Below are positions 51,564 through 60,517 of a stretch of 64,000 nt of DNA, in pieces. This stretch comes from Paenibacillus pini JCM 16418 (GTDB lineage: Bacteria > Bacillota > Bacilli > Paenibacillales > Paenibacillaceae). The notes beneath the pieces are model-generated. The model saw nothing but the letters and a program-made list of their open reading frames with translations. It was not told the DNA's origin and ran no database searches. The stretch spans positions 62,001 through 126,000 of the forward strand of contig NZ_BAVZ01000010.1 in NCBI RefSeq assembly GCF_000576305.1, written 5' to 3'. A program made the translations under genes and the position numbers. Positions within the stretch are counted from its first letter, which is position 1; each line of letters starts with the position of its first letter.

Positions 51564-52844
51564 ATGGGAAATACAAGTGAATTTAAGTTGATGAACATAT
51601 TGGGAAGATTATATATTGGAGCTAGTCAAAAAATAAAGCTTATAGACCTATTTAAACATAATTTTACGCAATCAGAATATGCAAAGATACAGATAGACTC
51701 TGTAATTGAAGAGTTAAAGAAAAATAAAGTATATGAGATAGGTTTGGGCAATATTTCATATTTATTAAGTAATATCCCTGATCATAAATACTTGAGTGGC
51801 TGGAAAGATAGGTTTTTACTTACTACAGTAAATGATGTTAGCCAAGAAGAAGCCTATAAATTAATAAAAAAGTATGATTTAGATGAAGATAAAATTCTTT
51901 TCATTAAAGGCTCAGCACTTGGATTCTATTATCCAAAAGAATATAAGAGGAACACGGTTGATATAGATCTGATCATAAGAGACATTGATTATTTATGGGA
52001 AATTCTGAATAGATTTGAGGGTAGTTACGATTATGATAGATTGAAGTTGTATATTAACGATAAAAAAGGATTTACGGGTTCAATAGATCTCGAATCCGAG
52101 AATAAAGAAAACGTTGCTGTAGATATACATTTAGTAAATTACTTTATTTGGGGTGGAATTGAATATCCCGAAGTTTTATGGGACAGAACTACTTTTGAAA
52201 ATGGAATATTAATCCCTTCAAAAGAAGATAGATTGGTCATGCTTATAGCCCATTTGGCAAATCAATGGAAATATAGAATTAGAGATTTAAACGACCTCTA
52301 TATCATGATTCATCAAGACCAGTTGGATTGGAATCAAGTAAGGATTTTAGTTGAAGAGCTTAATTTAAATCCATTCTTAAATGGTCTTTATGATAGAATG
52401 ATAGAACTGTATGGCGATGATATTTCAATTAGAAAGCCGGAATTTTTATATCCTACTTTATCATCGCAATTGTTTTTTAAATATAATTTGGGATCTCCTA
52501 AGGAAATAACAGCATTACCGCTTGAGTTCTCTTTTACTTACAACAATTATAGAAAAAATTTATCAATTCTAAAGAGTTTATACCAAACGTTGTATAATTC
52601 TTTTAATCTGGTGGTTTTTAAAAACAGAGCTTTTTATGTTAATAAAAAATTAAAAATCAAGAAGTGGAAGCCAAATTCGATCTTTATTTTAAAGCCTTTT
52701 CCAATGGACCTTAGCTTAGTAGGTGAGGAGAAAAAAATAAATAAAAAATATTTATCAAAGAACTTTTATATAGTTAATGAAGGGAAAGACAATGAAGTTT
52801 TTGTTGCCAAAAATATGATTTGGAAACAAAGTAGTTACTACTAA
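51564..52844 (+). CDS. NTP_transf_5-type nucleotidyltransferase family protein
   Basis: 426 residues. The nucleotidyltransferase core is ILFIKGSALGFYYPKEYKRNTVDIDLIIRD (about 110-140), with G-S-A and D-I-D metal ligands, then NVAVDIHLVNYF, PSKEDRLVMLIAHLANQWKYRIRDLNDLY, all typical of the uncharacterised nucleotidyltransferase family PF14907. Members occur in Firmicute natural-product loci, such as the Paenibacillus lasso peptide cluster with padeN. It would transfer a nucleotidyl group to the product or a sugar. It is the last gene of the AT-rich operon; only a weak hairpin follows. Confidence 0.75.
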   Translation: MGNTSEFKLMNILGRLYIGASQKIKLIDLFKHNFTQSEYAKIQIDSVIEELKKNKVYEIGLGNISYLLSNIPDHKYLSGWKDRFLLTTVNDVSQEEAYKLIKKYDLDEDKILFIKGSALGFYYPKEYKRNTVDIDLIIRDIDYLWEILNRFEGSYDYDRLKLYINDKKGFTGSIDLESENKENVAVDIHLVNYFIWGGIEYPEVLWDRTTFENGILIPSKEDRLVMLIAHLANQWKYRIRDLNDLYIMIHQDQLDWNQVRILVEELNLNPFLNGLYDRMIELYGDDISIRKPEFLYPTLSSQLFFKYNLGSPKEITALPLEFSFTYNNYRKNLSILKSLYQTLYNSFNLVVFKNRAFYVNKKLKIKKWKPNSIFILKPFPMDLSLVGEEKKINKKYLSKNFYIVNEGKDNEVFVAKNMIWKQSSYY

Positions 52845-53069
52845 AAATAGTAGATAAAAATTAGAATTGACAATCATTTGATGATTTTCAGTGTAAAAGA
52901 CAGATCGGATAGTGTTGCGAATCTAATGAATGATGCACTTCTGAATTTCAGTCTGCAGATAACAAGCAGAGAATCGCTGGAATAATCCGGTTAAGATGTC
53001 TACAGATCATGAGAATGCCTTGAACGCCGTGGTTTTTTTGCGATAGAAAAAGAGAGGTGACCATCATTT

Positions 53070-53981
53070 ATGAGCAAGAAACTTATCATTAATTGTGATG
53101 ATTTCGGGCAGAGTCCTGCTACGAATCAGGCGATTATGCATCTGCTCGAAGAGGGCAAAGTATCCTCAACGACCATTATGGCTGTTGCTCCTGCCTTCGA
53201 AGAAGCAGCAGCATGGAGCGCGCGCAGGAAACAGCCGAACGTAGGACTCCACCTGACCCTGACTAGCGAATTTGAGGCTTTGCGATGGGAAAGTCTGACG
53301 GGCCATTCCTCCCTTCACGATGAAAGTGGTCATCAGTATATGTCATCACATGCATTCGAGTTAGGAGCACAGACGGGCGCTGTCATGAAGGAGATCGATG
53401 CACAGTACGAGCGGGTAAAGAAATCAGGAATCACCATAAGTCATGTAGATAATCACATGGCGAGTCTGTATGGGATGGCGACCGGACGTAGCCTGCTTCC
53501 GCAGACGCTATGGAAAATCTCGCGATGGGGATTGCCATCACGATTCTTCCGCTACGTACATGAAGGTGACCCGCTATTGGGTTCACTGACGAGTATTGAA
53601 CGTCCTGTCGCGCGTGCCGCTGCATTCGCGGATACATTTGGCGTTCAAATTCCAGATTATCTGCTATCGCATCATTTTCATGTGCAAGAAGGGGAGACAT
53701 ATGAGGATTTCAAACAATCAATGATCGACAAATTGTATACGCTACCTGAGGGTGTGAGTGAAACTTATATTCATCCGGGCGTTGAAGACCCGTGGATGTC
53801 GGCGAATATCCCAGAATGGGAAAAGCGGGTATGGGAGTTTCGACTGCCGTTCGAAGACGATTTCACCTACGCCATACGTGATGCTGGGGTTGAATTAGTA
53901 GACTACAAATACGTGCAAGAGCAGCTTAAACGTCCGCGAGTGCGGTCAACGTTTAAGCTGCTGAGGGAATTGACGAGGTAG
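53070..53981 (+). CDS. ChbG/YdjC-type carbohydrate deacetylase
   Basis: 303 residues. The YdjC blocks are present: LIINCDDFGQSPATNQAIMHLLEEGKVSSTT with the metal Asp pair, VGLHLTLTSE with a metal His, and ISHVDNHMASLYG with another His, plus YIHPG near 232. This family removes acetyl groups from N-acetylated sugars such as chitobiose. AGAGAGGTGA precedes the ATG. Codon use is GC-richer than in the preceding operon, so the AT-rich island ends before it. Confidence 0.85.
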   Translation: MSKKLIINCDDFGQSPATNQAIMHLLEEGKVSSTTIMAVAPAFEEAAAWSARRKQPNVGLHLTLTSEFEALRWESLTGHSSLHDESGHQYMSSHAFELGAQTGAVMKEIDAQYERVKKSGITISHVDNHMASLYGMATGRSLLPQTLWKISRWGLPSRFFRYVHEGDPLLGSLTSIERPVARAAAFADTFGVQIPDYLLSHHFHVQEGETYEDFKQSMIDKLYTLPEGVSETYIHPGVEDPWMSANIPEWEKRVWEFRLPFEDDFTYAIRDAGVELVDYKYVQEQLKRPRVRSTFKLLRELTR

Positions 53982-53987
53982 ATTTGT

Positions 53988-54021
53988 AAAGCCTATGGTT
54001 ATTTAATAGCCATAGGCTTTT
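53988..54021 (+). terminator. Intrinsic terminator
   Basis: AAAGCCTATGG pairs with CCATAGGCTTT and is followed by Ts, six bases after the deacetylase stop. The rest of the gap to 54212 shows nothing. Confidence 0.8.
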
Positions 54022-54212
54022 CTGTATCTTTCGTTCCACAAATGGAGCGGAATTGGATAACGTTGAGCGGCTTTTTAAACATAAAAATTTCAAATGCTTC
54101 TATACGGTGCCACGTTTCCATAGTTTGCTGGGCGTGTCTTTTATACGATTGCAGAAGAAGGCTATTGTTCAACTGACTGCTAAATACGGTGTATACTTCG
54201 TAAAGGTGAGCT

Positions 54213-55574
54213 TTAAGTGGACGCTGCTATCGGGAGTCCTAGCGTTATTATGGCTCCGCTTTCTCGGCGGTTTTCTGCTGTGATACATCCACCACAGCGT
54301 TCAACGATCGCGCGGGATATGGCAAGTCCGAGGCCAGATTCGCCGTCCTTACCTTTGACAAAACGATGAAATAGGTAAGGTAGGAGGTCCTCGGATATAC
54401 CAGCCCCATCATCGCTAATGGTTAATTCAATTCGTCCTTGATTCGTTATTGCGTGAATATAGATATGGTGATTTGCATAGCGTGTCGCATTCGAGATGAC
54501 ATTAAGCAGCGCCTGCAGGAGCTTGTCCTTATCCGCATGAATCAGCAGCAATTCTTGATCATCGTAAGATATATGAAGAGTCAGTCCTCTTTTGACTACA
54601 ATAGGATTCATTCGTTCAACCGTTTCGGTCAGTAGTTCCTTTAGACACACATCTGTGGTCTGGAACACGTCTTCTTCACTGTCCAGCTTTGCAAGCAGGG
54701 TCATCTCCGTTACGAGCCGCTTTAATCGACCGCTCTCACTCATGATAATGTCTAGCCCCTTCTGAACCTGCTCCCCTTCAAAAATGCCATCTTTGATTCC
54801 TTCCGCGTAGCCTGATATAGACATCAAGGGTGTCTTTAACTCATGGGAGGCATTTTGAAAAAATTGCTTCTGCACGTGATTGAATCGGTTTAATTCACCT
54901 GCCATATCATATACCGATTGAGCAACCGCTCCAATTTCTCCCCCAGCTTTAATCAAATGAACTTCGGAGAAGTGGCGGTCCTTCACCTTCTTAAGCTCAG
55001 ATCTTAGCTTCATGAGTGGATGAATCAGCTTTTTGGTAATATACAGACTGAACAGGAGCATGAACGCGCCAGCCGTACAAAAGACGATAAGTAGACGTCC
55101 TAACAATGCTTGTTCGATCGCTTTGACCTTACTTACAGGTGTATAGAGTGTTAGTGTCCCTTTAGGGGTCACATTTATGTCCGTAATGTATCTTTTATCC
55201 GTGCCGCTCGAAATGCTTTGTAGAGTAGAAGGCGTGCTAACAGATATGGCTGAATTAATATTGACAGTGGATATTTGATTGGGAGCTAGGATGTGTATTG
55301 TATTTCCGCTGGTATCCGTAAATACCGCCTCCACATCAGCAGTAGAGGAGGTTGCCATCGCGGTTAATGCTGGTTTCAACTCTTCAATGGGATATAGCTC
55401 AGACTTATTCAATTGTATGGAGGCTACCATTTGCGACCCCATAGTCTTCAAATCTTCTTTTTGCGTTTGGATGAAATGATCTAGTAACACGTAATGAATC
55501 ACAACGGCTGTAACGGAAAGTACCAATACCAATGCAAGTGCAAAAGCTACATTAATTTGATGTACAAGCTTCAT
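54213..55574 (-). CDS. Sensor histidine kinase (HAMP, HisKA, HATPase)
   Basis: About 453 residues from the ATG at 55574, which has GGAGGTGAG upstream and overlaps the regulator gene. Membrane helices are at about 8-30 and 160-185, with an extracellular sensor between. The H-box is FFQNASHELKTPLMSISGY, and the ATPase boxes are NVISNATRY, ISDDGAGIS and GESGLGLAISRAIV. It pairs with the OmpR-type regulator. A secreted helical protein gene is divergent and may be its target. Confidence 0.92.
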   Translation of the reverse strand: MKLVHQINVAFALALVLVLSVTAVVIHYVLLDHFIQTQKEDLKTMGSQMVASIQLNKSELYPIEELKPALTAMATSSTADVEAVFTDTSGNTIHILAPNQISTVNINSAISVSTPSTLQSISSGTDKRYITDINVTPKGTLTLYTPVSKVKAIEQALLGRLLIVFCTAGAFMLLFSLYITKKLIHPLMKLRSELKKVKDRHFSEVHLIKAGGEIGAVAQSVYDMAGELNRFNHVQKQFFQNASHELKTPLMSISGYAEGIKDGIFEGEQVQKGLDIIMSESGRLKRLVTEMTLLAKLDSEEDVFQTTDVCLKELLTETVERMNPIVVKRGLTLHISYDDQELLLIHADKDKLLQALLNVISNATRYANHHIYIHAITNQGRIELTISDDGAGISEDLLPYLFHRFVKGKDGESGLGLAISRAIVERCGGCITAENRRESGAIITLGLPIAAST

Positions 55575-56292
55575 AGGGTTGCTCACCTCCATCGAGTCTC
55601 AATCGGTAGCCATGTCCCCAAACGGCTTCGATGGGTATGTGTTCTAATTTCTTGCGCATTCGTTTGATCAAATGATCGACGGCGCGATCACTTCCGAAAT
55701 AATCGTCTCCCCATACGAATGACAGCAAATCTTCTCTTGTGAATGCACGGTTCGGATTCTCTACAAATACTTTAAGCATGGCAAATTCCTTGCTTGTTAG
55801 TTCTACTTCTTCTGAATGCCAGAATGCACGCCGCTCCTCCAATACAAGTTGAAGCTGACCGACCTCAATCATTCGCGTTGGCGTGACACCACTAGGCCAT
55901 ATTTCAGGAACATGATTCAGTTTATACCAGCGCTGTAGCTGACGTTTAATGCGGGCTACGAGCTCTCGGGGGCTAAAAGGCTTCACTAGATAGTCGTCAC
56001 TTCCAAGCTCTAGGCCTAATATTTTATCCACTTCATTATCTTTAGCAGAAATCATGATAATGGGAACCTCAGCTTCATTTCGAATACGTCTGCAGAACTC
56101 ATAGCCATCCATGCCAGGAAGCATGATGTCGAGCACCCACATATCAGGGGGACTTGTCTGCCATAAAGACCAAGCTTCCTCTGCACTGCCTAGACCTATG
56201 GTCCGGTAGTTCTCCTTCTGAAGATAAGCTTCCACGAGATTACGTATATTTAGATCATCATCTACTACGGCGATGAGATAGCTAGGATTCAT
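55552..56292 (-). CDS. OmpR/PhoB-family response regulator
   Basis: 246 residues. The receiver has AVVDDDLNIR, phospho-acceptor Asp in VLDIMLPGMDGYEF and Lys in DYLVKPFSPREL. The winged helix has LTSKEFAMLKVFVENPNRAFTRE and DRAVDHLIKRMRKKL. GGAGGT precedes the ATG. It overlaps the kinase gene by 23 bases and is divergent from the secreted-protein gene at 56455. Confidence 0.94.
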   Translation of the reverse strand: MNPSYLIAVVDDDLNIRNLVEAYLQKENYRTIGLGSAEEAWSLWQTSPPDMWVLDIMLPGMDGYEFCRRIRNEAEVPIIMISAKDNEVDKILGLELGSDDYLVKPFSPRELVARIKRQLQRWYKLNHVPEIWPSGVTPTRMIEVGQLQLVLEERRAFWHSEEVELTSKEFAMLKVFVENPNRAFTREDLLSFVWGDDYFGSDRAVDHLIKRMRKKLEHIPIEAVWGHGYRLRLDGGEQPYEACTSN

Positions 56293-56454
56293 GTTTGTAC
56301 CTCCATATTATTCTACCACTAGTATATCAACAGGCGAGCTGGTGTTGGGGCTCTGCCATCGTTTTTCCACAAATCCACCAATGTTCTGCCACACCCTTTT
56401 CGTACACTTGGACATGTAAGATCATTCGAAACTGAAGAGGAGTGTTTACATTTT

Positions 56455-57219
56455 ATGAATTATCAGATTCCTTTTAAAAAAATGGCTCTATCCGCGATGA
56501 TGCTGTCCGCCGTCGTTGCCCCTGTAGTGACCAATGCAGATAGTGCACCAAAGGATGTACTACCTATGGCTAATTCAAAAGCAGCCGCTGTTACCTCTGC
56601 AACCGTGGCATCACAAGCAGTGGTTACGATTAGCAGTGATATGGCTAACCCGATGGAATTAGTTAAAACCTATGCACCGAATACGCTAGAGGAATGGCAG
56701 AAAACATTAGATCAATATAAGAAGCTGGCGAGAGATACTAGCTATCAAGCATTTATTATGGATGTGGACAAAGCTAATCATAAACTAGATCAAGTCTTTG
56801 AAATAGACGATAGCATGATGAAGGAACTTTCTGCGAGTACAACAGTAGCAACGGAAAAAGCGAGCAAGGCACAGTATTCCATTGCCATGGACAAGGATGA
56901 GTTAAAGTCTGGCCAAACTATTACAATTAACGCAGATAAGGTGAGATTTAATAAGTTACCTTCAAATATGACGGTATCCGTGAAGGCTACTGAGGCGAAG
57001 AATTTGACTGAATCTTCTGAAGTGAAGATAGATTCTAATGCTGAAATGGTGCAAGATATCGCAGTGAGTTACAGCAAATTAGATCAGGCTTTTGTAGATG
57101 CTCAAGCTGCGTTAATCGACGCAGCTGAGTCCAAAAATGCGGGAGCTATTAAAGAAGCGCTATCGAAGCTGCTGGAACAGTACAAGTTACAAATCGCGGA
57201 ACTCGAAACAGCTAAGTAA
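56455..57219 (+). CDS. Secreted helical protein, unrecognised
   Basis: 254 residues. A signal peptide ends near residue 28 (APVVTNAD). Mature residues include a helical segment (TLEEWQKTLDQYKKLARD) and a long Lys/Ala/Glu-rich helical C-terminus (ALIDAAESKNAGAIKEALSKLLEQYKLQIAELE), possibly a coiled coil. No family is recognised. GAAGAGGAGTG lies upstream. Being divergent from a two-component system, it may be regulated by it and act in the envelope. Confidence 0.7.
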   Translation: MNYQIPFKKMALSAMMLSAVVAPVVTNADSAPKDVLPMANSKAAAVTSATVASQAVVTISSDMANPMELVKTYAPNTLEEWQKTLDQYKKLARDTSYQAFIMDVDKANHKLDQVFEIDDSMMKELSASTTVATEKASKAQYSIAMDKDELKSGQTITINADKVRFNKLPSNMTVSVKATEAKNLTESSEVKIDSNAEMVQDIAVSYSKLDQAFVDAQAALIDAAESKNAGAIKEALSKLLEQYKLQIAELETAK

Positions 57220-57274
57220 AGAGAAGTAGATAGAGGACGCTCAGAACATCATTCAAGGAGATATGAATGTAGGC

Positions 57275-57309
57275 AATCCCTACCTCAGCCGTCCGGTGGG
57301 GTAGGGATT
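57275..57309 (+). terminator. Hairpin between the secreted-protein and small membrane-protein genes
   Basis: AATCCCTAC pairs with GTAGGGATT around a 17-base loop that itself contains pairing bases. The following sequence has only a short T stretch, so it may attenuate rather than fully terminate transcription. Confidence 0.45.
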
Positions 57310-57339
57310 GTGTATTTTCGCAAGGGGAGGAGGGAATAT

Positions 57340-57498
57340 ATGGACAATCTAAAGGCTACGAGCGAGAGGTATACATTCAAAGCATTCACGGTGTTCTGTA
57401 AAGGTGCAGGATTATTAGTATTATGCTGGGGTGCTCTTTTCGTCTGCGCCAAAGGGGCTTTGCTTGCTTACGATACCATCATGACGGGGATGAATTAA
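57340..57498 (+). CDS. Small single-helix membrane protein
   Basis: 52 residues from the ATG at 57340, which is preceded by a strong AGGGGAGGAGGG. One hydrophobic helix (about residues 22-45, GAGLLVLCWGALFVCAKGALLAY) contains two Cys. No family is recognised. The excellent ribosome-binding site supports a real gene. It follows the secreted protein gene and may belong to the same regulated unit. Confidence 0.6.
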   Translation: MDNLKATSERYTFKAFTVFCKGAGLLVLCWGALFVCAKGALLAYDTIMTGMN

Positions 57499-57609
57499 TG
57501 AATGTTAGTTACATATCATTTTCTTTAGCTTTAAAGATTTAGTATGCTTGAGGTATTGAATGATTAGAATCAATCTAATCGGATTAGATACCAGAGGGAG
57601 CAGAACAAC

Positions 57610-58692
57610 ATGAATATGACATTAACAGAAGCATTTAATAACACGGCTTATCCTGTTGGAGGTCACGGGAAGAGAAATATACAGGTTCTAAGGGAAGCTT
57701 TGCAGGATGTGGATAATAACCTAGACAGTGATATGTATGGCAAAGGAAACGTAATTGAAGATTTCCAAAGTGAGATGGCTGAGTATCTAGGAAAAGAATC
57801 GGCGGTATTCTTTCCAAGTGGAACCATGGCTCAGCAAATTGCTTTGCGAATTTGGTGTGATGAGAAAGGGTATAAGCAGGTCGCCTATCATCCACTCTGC
57901 CATTTGGAGATCCATGAAGAAGATGGATTGAAGGAAATGCATCATATTGAGCCAGTTCTGCTCGCAGATCAGAACCGTTTGATTACGCTGGAAGATGTCC
58001 AGAGCCTTCAAGTAGATATTTCATGTCTGCTATTGGAACTACCTCAGCGTGAAATTGGTGGTCAATTGCCCGACTTCGAGGAGCTCGAAGCCATTTCGGC
58101 ATACTGCCACAATAAAGGGATCAAACTACATTTAGACGGGGCGAGATTGTTCGAGATTACGCCGTATTATAAGAAGACTGCCGCAGAAATCTGCGCGTTA
58201 TTCGATAGTGTCTACGTATCCTTTTATAAGGGGATTGGTGGAATAGCTGGGGCTATTCTTGCGGGTGATACTGAATTCACAACTAAATCAAAGGTATGGA
58301 AAAGACGTCATGGTGGAGACCTTATCAGCCTGTATCCGTATGTGATCAGCTCAGATTATTATTTTAAACAACGAATCGATAAAATGGTTCAGTACTACGA
58401 AGAGGCCAAAGAGCTTGCAGGTCTATATAACAAATGCACTCATACGTCTACCTTACCGAAAGAACCGGTATCGAATATGTTCCATGTACATTTTGATATG
58501 CCGAAGGAGCAGCTTGAGCCAATCTTGCTCAGTATTTATGAAGCTACAAGTATTGGATTGATACCAACGCTTAGGGACAACGGTGAAACAGGTTGTTACT
58601 GTGAGGTGAGTATAGGGGATCGATATGCTGGCGTGCCGAAGGAGAAGCTGAAGACTGCTTTTCAAATGCTGGCTGAGAAGTTAGCTAATTAA
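57610..58692 (+). CDS. Threonine aldolase/beta-eliminating lyase family PLP enzyme
   Basis: 360 residues. MYGKGNVIEDFQSEMAEYLGKESAVFFPSGTMAQQIAL is the family N-terminal block. LHLDGARLFE carries the PLP-pairing Asp, and VSFYKGIGGIAGA carries the Schiff-base Lys207. The family splits threonine or allo-threonine to glycine and acetaldehyde; related members act on other beta-hydroxy amino acids. CAGAGGGAGCAG precedes the ATG. It is monocistronic with a terminator behind. Confidence 0.88.
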   Translation: MNMTLTEAFNNTAYPVGGHGKRNIQVLREALQDVDNNLDSDMYGKGNVIEDFQSEMAEYLGKESAVFFPSGTMAQQIALRIWCDEKGYKQVAYHPLCHLEIHEEDGLKEMHHIEPVLLADQNRLITLEDVQSLQVDISCLLLELPQREIGGQLPDFEELEAISAYCHNKGIKLHLDGARLFEITPYYKKTAAEICALFDSVYVSFYKGIGGIAGAILAGDTEFTTKSKVWKRRHGGDLISLYPYVISSDYYFKQRIDKMVQYYEEAKELAGLYNKCTHTSTLPKEPVSNMFHVHFDMPKEQLEPILLSIYEATSIGLIPTLRDNGETGCYCEVSIGDRYAGVPKEKLKTAFQMLAEKLAN

Positions 58693-58720
58693 GTTAGTCT
58701 TAATATAGATATGAACTGAG

Positions 58721-58762
58721 GAGTAACGTAAGGGGAGAGGACCTTATTCGTTACTCTTTTTC
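58721..58762 (+). terminator. Intrinsic terminator
   Basis: GAGTAACG-TAAGG pairs with CCTTA-CGTTACTC and is followed by a T run, 28 bases after the aldolase stop. No gene is seen between here and 58946. Confidence 0.75.
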
Positions 58763-58946
58763 GTATTGTAGACAGCAGTATCTCAGGGTGATTTAAATAG
58801 CCCTTAAACGTATTTTCTTGTGAAGTGTGTATCTCTCCTTAATTTATGAATTCAAACTTGTCTAACGGTACGCAAGGGGCGTTAAAACAGCCATATTATG
58901 TTCATATTCGGTGTGTTATTATGTACAAACCGATTGGAGGGATTGG

Positions 58947-59696
58947 ATGAGTATTACACTTATTTTATTAGTAGTGGTTGCTGTATTTGTAGGTGCCTTA
59001 ATGAAGTCGATGTTCGGCTTTGGAGAAGCCATTGTGAGTATGCCTTTGCTTGCACTTCTCCCGATTCCGCTGCAAACGTCGGTTTCACTAATTGGATTAG
59101 CGGGTCTTACTGTGGCCACACTCACGGTGTTCAGCGGGTGGCGTCATGTTGAGCGGGCTGTATTGATTCGATTAGCCATTTCGACTGTAGTAGGTATTCC
59201 TGCGGGACTTGTGTTACTTCATTTTGCCCCGGCTATGTTGATTACGTCAGGCCTTGGCATATTTCTGATTGCATTTGGATGTTACTCTTTCATTAAGAGG
59301 ATGCTCTCTCGGGCAGTCGAACGACCCGTTCTTAATCATCGTGGCTGGATTATACCTTTTGGGTTTGCTTCAGGAGTTCTAGGAAGTGCCTATAATTTTA
59401 ATGGTGTCCCTGTTGTCGTGTACGGCACGTTAAGACGCTGGAACCCAGATCGTTTTCGGGGGACGCTTCAAGCACATTTTCTTATATCTGGCATTCTTGT
59501 GGTGACTGGGCATGCACTCGGGGGGCTGTGGACGCCAGAATCATTGATTTATTATGCATATTCTCTACCCGCGATCCTCATAGCTACCGCACTTGGTGTG
59601 TTTCTGAATAAAAGGATTCCCGCTGAGAAATTCGAACGTTACCTATTTATAATCATCATTGTACTAGGGATTCTACTGTTAGTTCGGTGGGGTTAA
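58947..59696 (+). CDS. TauE/SafE (DUF81) family membrane permease
   Basis: 249 residues with about eight hydrophobic helices. The family N-terminal block is FVGALMKSMFGFGEAIVSMPLLALLPIPLQTSVSLIGLAG, and the second repeat has GVLGSAYNFNGVPVVVYG. These are sulfite/sulfoacetate-type anion exporters. TTGGAGGGATT precedes the ATG at 58947. The substrate is unknown here. Confidence 0.85.
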   Translation: MSITLILLVVVAVFVGALMKSMFGFGEAIVSMPLLALLPIPLQTSVSLIGLAGLTVATLTVFSGWRHVERAVLIRLAISTVVGIPAGLVLLHFAPAMLITSGLGIFLIAFGCYSFIKRMLSRAVERPVLNHRGWIIPFGFASGVLGSAYNFNGVPVVVYGTLRRWNPDRFRGTLQAHFLISGILVVTGHALGGLWTPESLIYYAYSLPAILIATALGVFLNKRIPAEKFERYLFIIIIVLGILLLVRWG

Positions 59697-59733
59697 GGAC
59701 AGGGGCTATGGTTTTGATATGAACAGAAAATAA

Positions 59734-60165
59734 TTATTTCGTTTTATATTGTGTTATGAAGTATAGAAACCACACGGCGTGATTTTGTTCATCGGCTGCT
59801 GCACGTTTTACTTGTTCTTTCATGTATGGGTCAATAGCTTTATCTGCGATATCTAAATAAAAATCCACTGTTTTTTGTTCATCTTTAAAAGCAAAGTTGA
59901 TTCCTTCAAAATATTCCGTGGGGCATTTTTCAAGGAGGTGAGGTGTGGGCTGTCTGCCGGTTAGCGTGGTGTATATTTGTGCGAATACATGGAAGTGCCT
60001 AATTTCATCATTTCTTATTTCAAGAATTTTGGATCGTTCTTCCTCATTTGGTGCAAGTCTTGCCAATTGCTCATAGCATGTAATAGCTGAATATTCTCCA
60101 TTGATTGCATGTTCAATGTCCGAGGCTAGAACGGTATCCGTTCGATAATAATTCGTATAGTACAT
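59734..60165 (-). CDS. Ferritin-like di-iron fold protein (YhjR/rubrerythrin-like)
   Basis: 143 residues from the ATG at 60165, which has GAAGGGTGG upstream. It is a four-helix ferritin-like bundle with carboxylate-His pairs EYSAITCYEQLA, EIRNDEIRHFHVF, KDEQKTVDFYLDIA and AADEQNHAVWFLYF, matching the E...ExxH repeats of di-iron proteins. It resembles Bacillus YhjR. A role in oxidative stress or spore biology is likely but unproven. Convergent with the permease gene. Confidence 0.75.
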   Translation of the reverse strand: MYYTNYYRTDTVLASDIEHAINGEYSAITCYEQLARLAPNEEERSKILEIRNDEIRHFHVFAQIYTTLTGRQPTPHLLEKCPTEYFEGINFAFKDEQKTVDFYLDIADKAIDPYMKEQVKRAAADEQNHAVWFLYFITQYKTK

Positions 60166-60324
60166 TTGTATATACCACCCTTCAAAAAATAACATACTCT
60201 AACATATGTCATTCATTAGGCTATGGTGTATATGACCTTTGTTACTAGCAAGATTAATACTATAATTCGGTGGATACGTAGAGGTTAAAATAGATAAAAA
60301 TGAGTGTCAGAAAGGTGAGAATTG

Positions 60325-60483
60325 ATGAAGATACATATTCCAGGACAAGATACATTACTCATTCATCATCTCGTGTTAGATTTTAATGGCACGATAGCGC
60401 TAGACAGATTGGTCACAGATATCATTGATGGGCTGGGCTTATTCATACAGCATCATCGGCTTATACCAACGCTTAGAAAATAA
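60325..60483 (+). pseudogene. Remnant of a HAD-family hydrolase (soluble P-type-ATPase-like)
   Basis: A 52-codon frame with AAGGTGAG upstream reads MKIHIPGQDTLLIHHLVLDFNGTIALD, the N-terminus of the HAD hydrolase family of free-standing P-type ATPase-like phosphatases (motif D-x-N-G-T). The remaining 25 residues are not HAD-like, and the other three HAD motifs are absent. It is probably the leftover of an internal deletion that joined it to the following kinase gene. Confidence 0.6.
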
Positions 60484-60517
60484 ATATTGTATAGATCGCA
60501 AAATGGAGGTTTATAAA

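Noticed and set aside
41909..52844. Phosphonate antibiotic cluster, suggested by the PhnP-like and nucleotidyltransferase genes
   Set aside because: No PEP mutase, phosphonopyruvate decarboxylase or other C-P forming gene is present, so phosphonate chemistry is not supported.
41909..52844. Lanthipeptide, lasso peptide or NRPS/PKS cluster
   Set aside because: No precursor peptide, LanB/C/M, lasso cyclase or protease, adenylation or ketosynthase domain is visible.
52833..52860. Terminator after the AT-rich operon
   Set aside because: The TACTA/TAGTA hairpin is short and weak without a clear T run, so I did not annotate it.
54053..54283. 76-codon frame with a hydrophobic end
   Set aside because: It overlaps the convergent kinase gene and has no Shine-Dalgarno sequence; probably chance.
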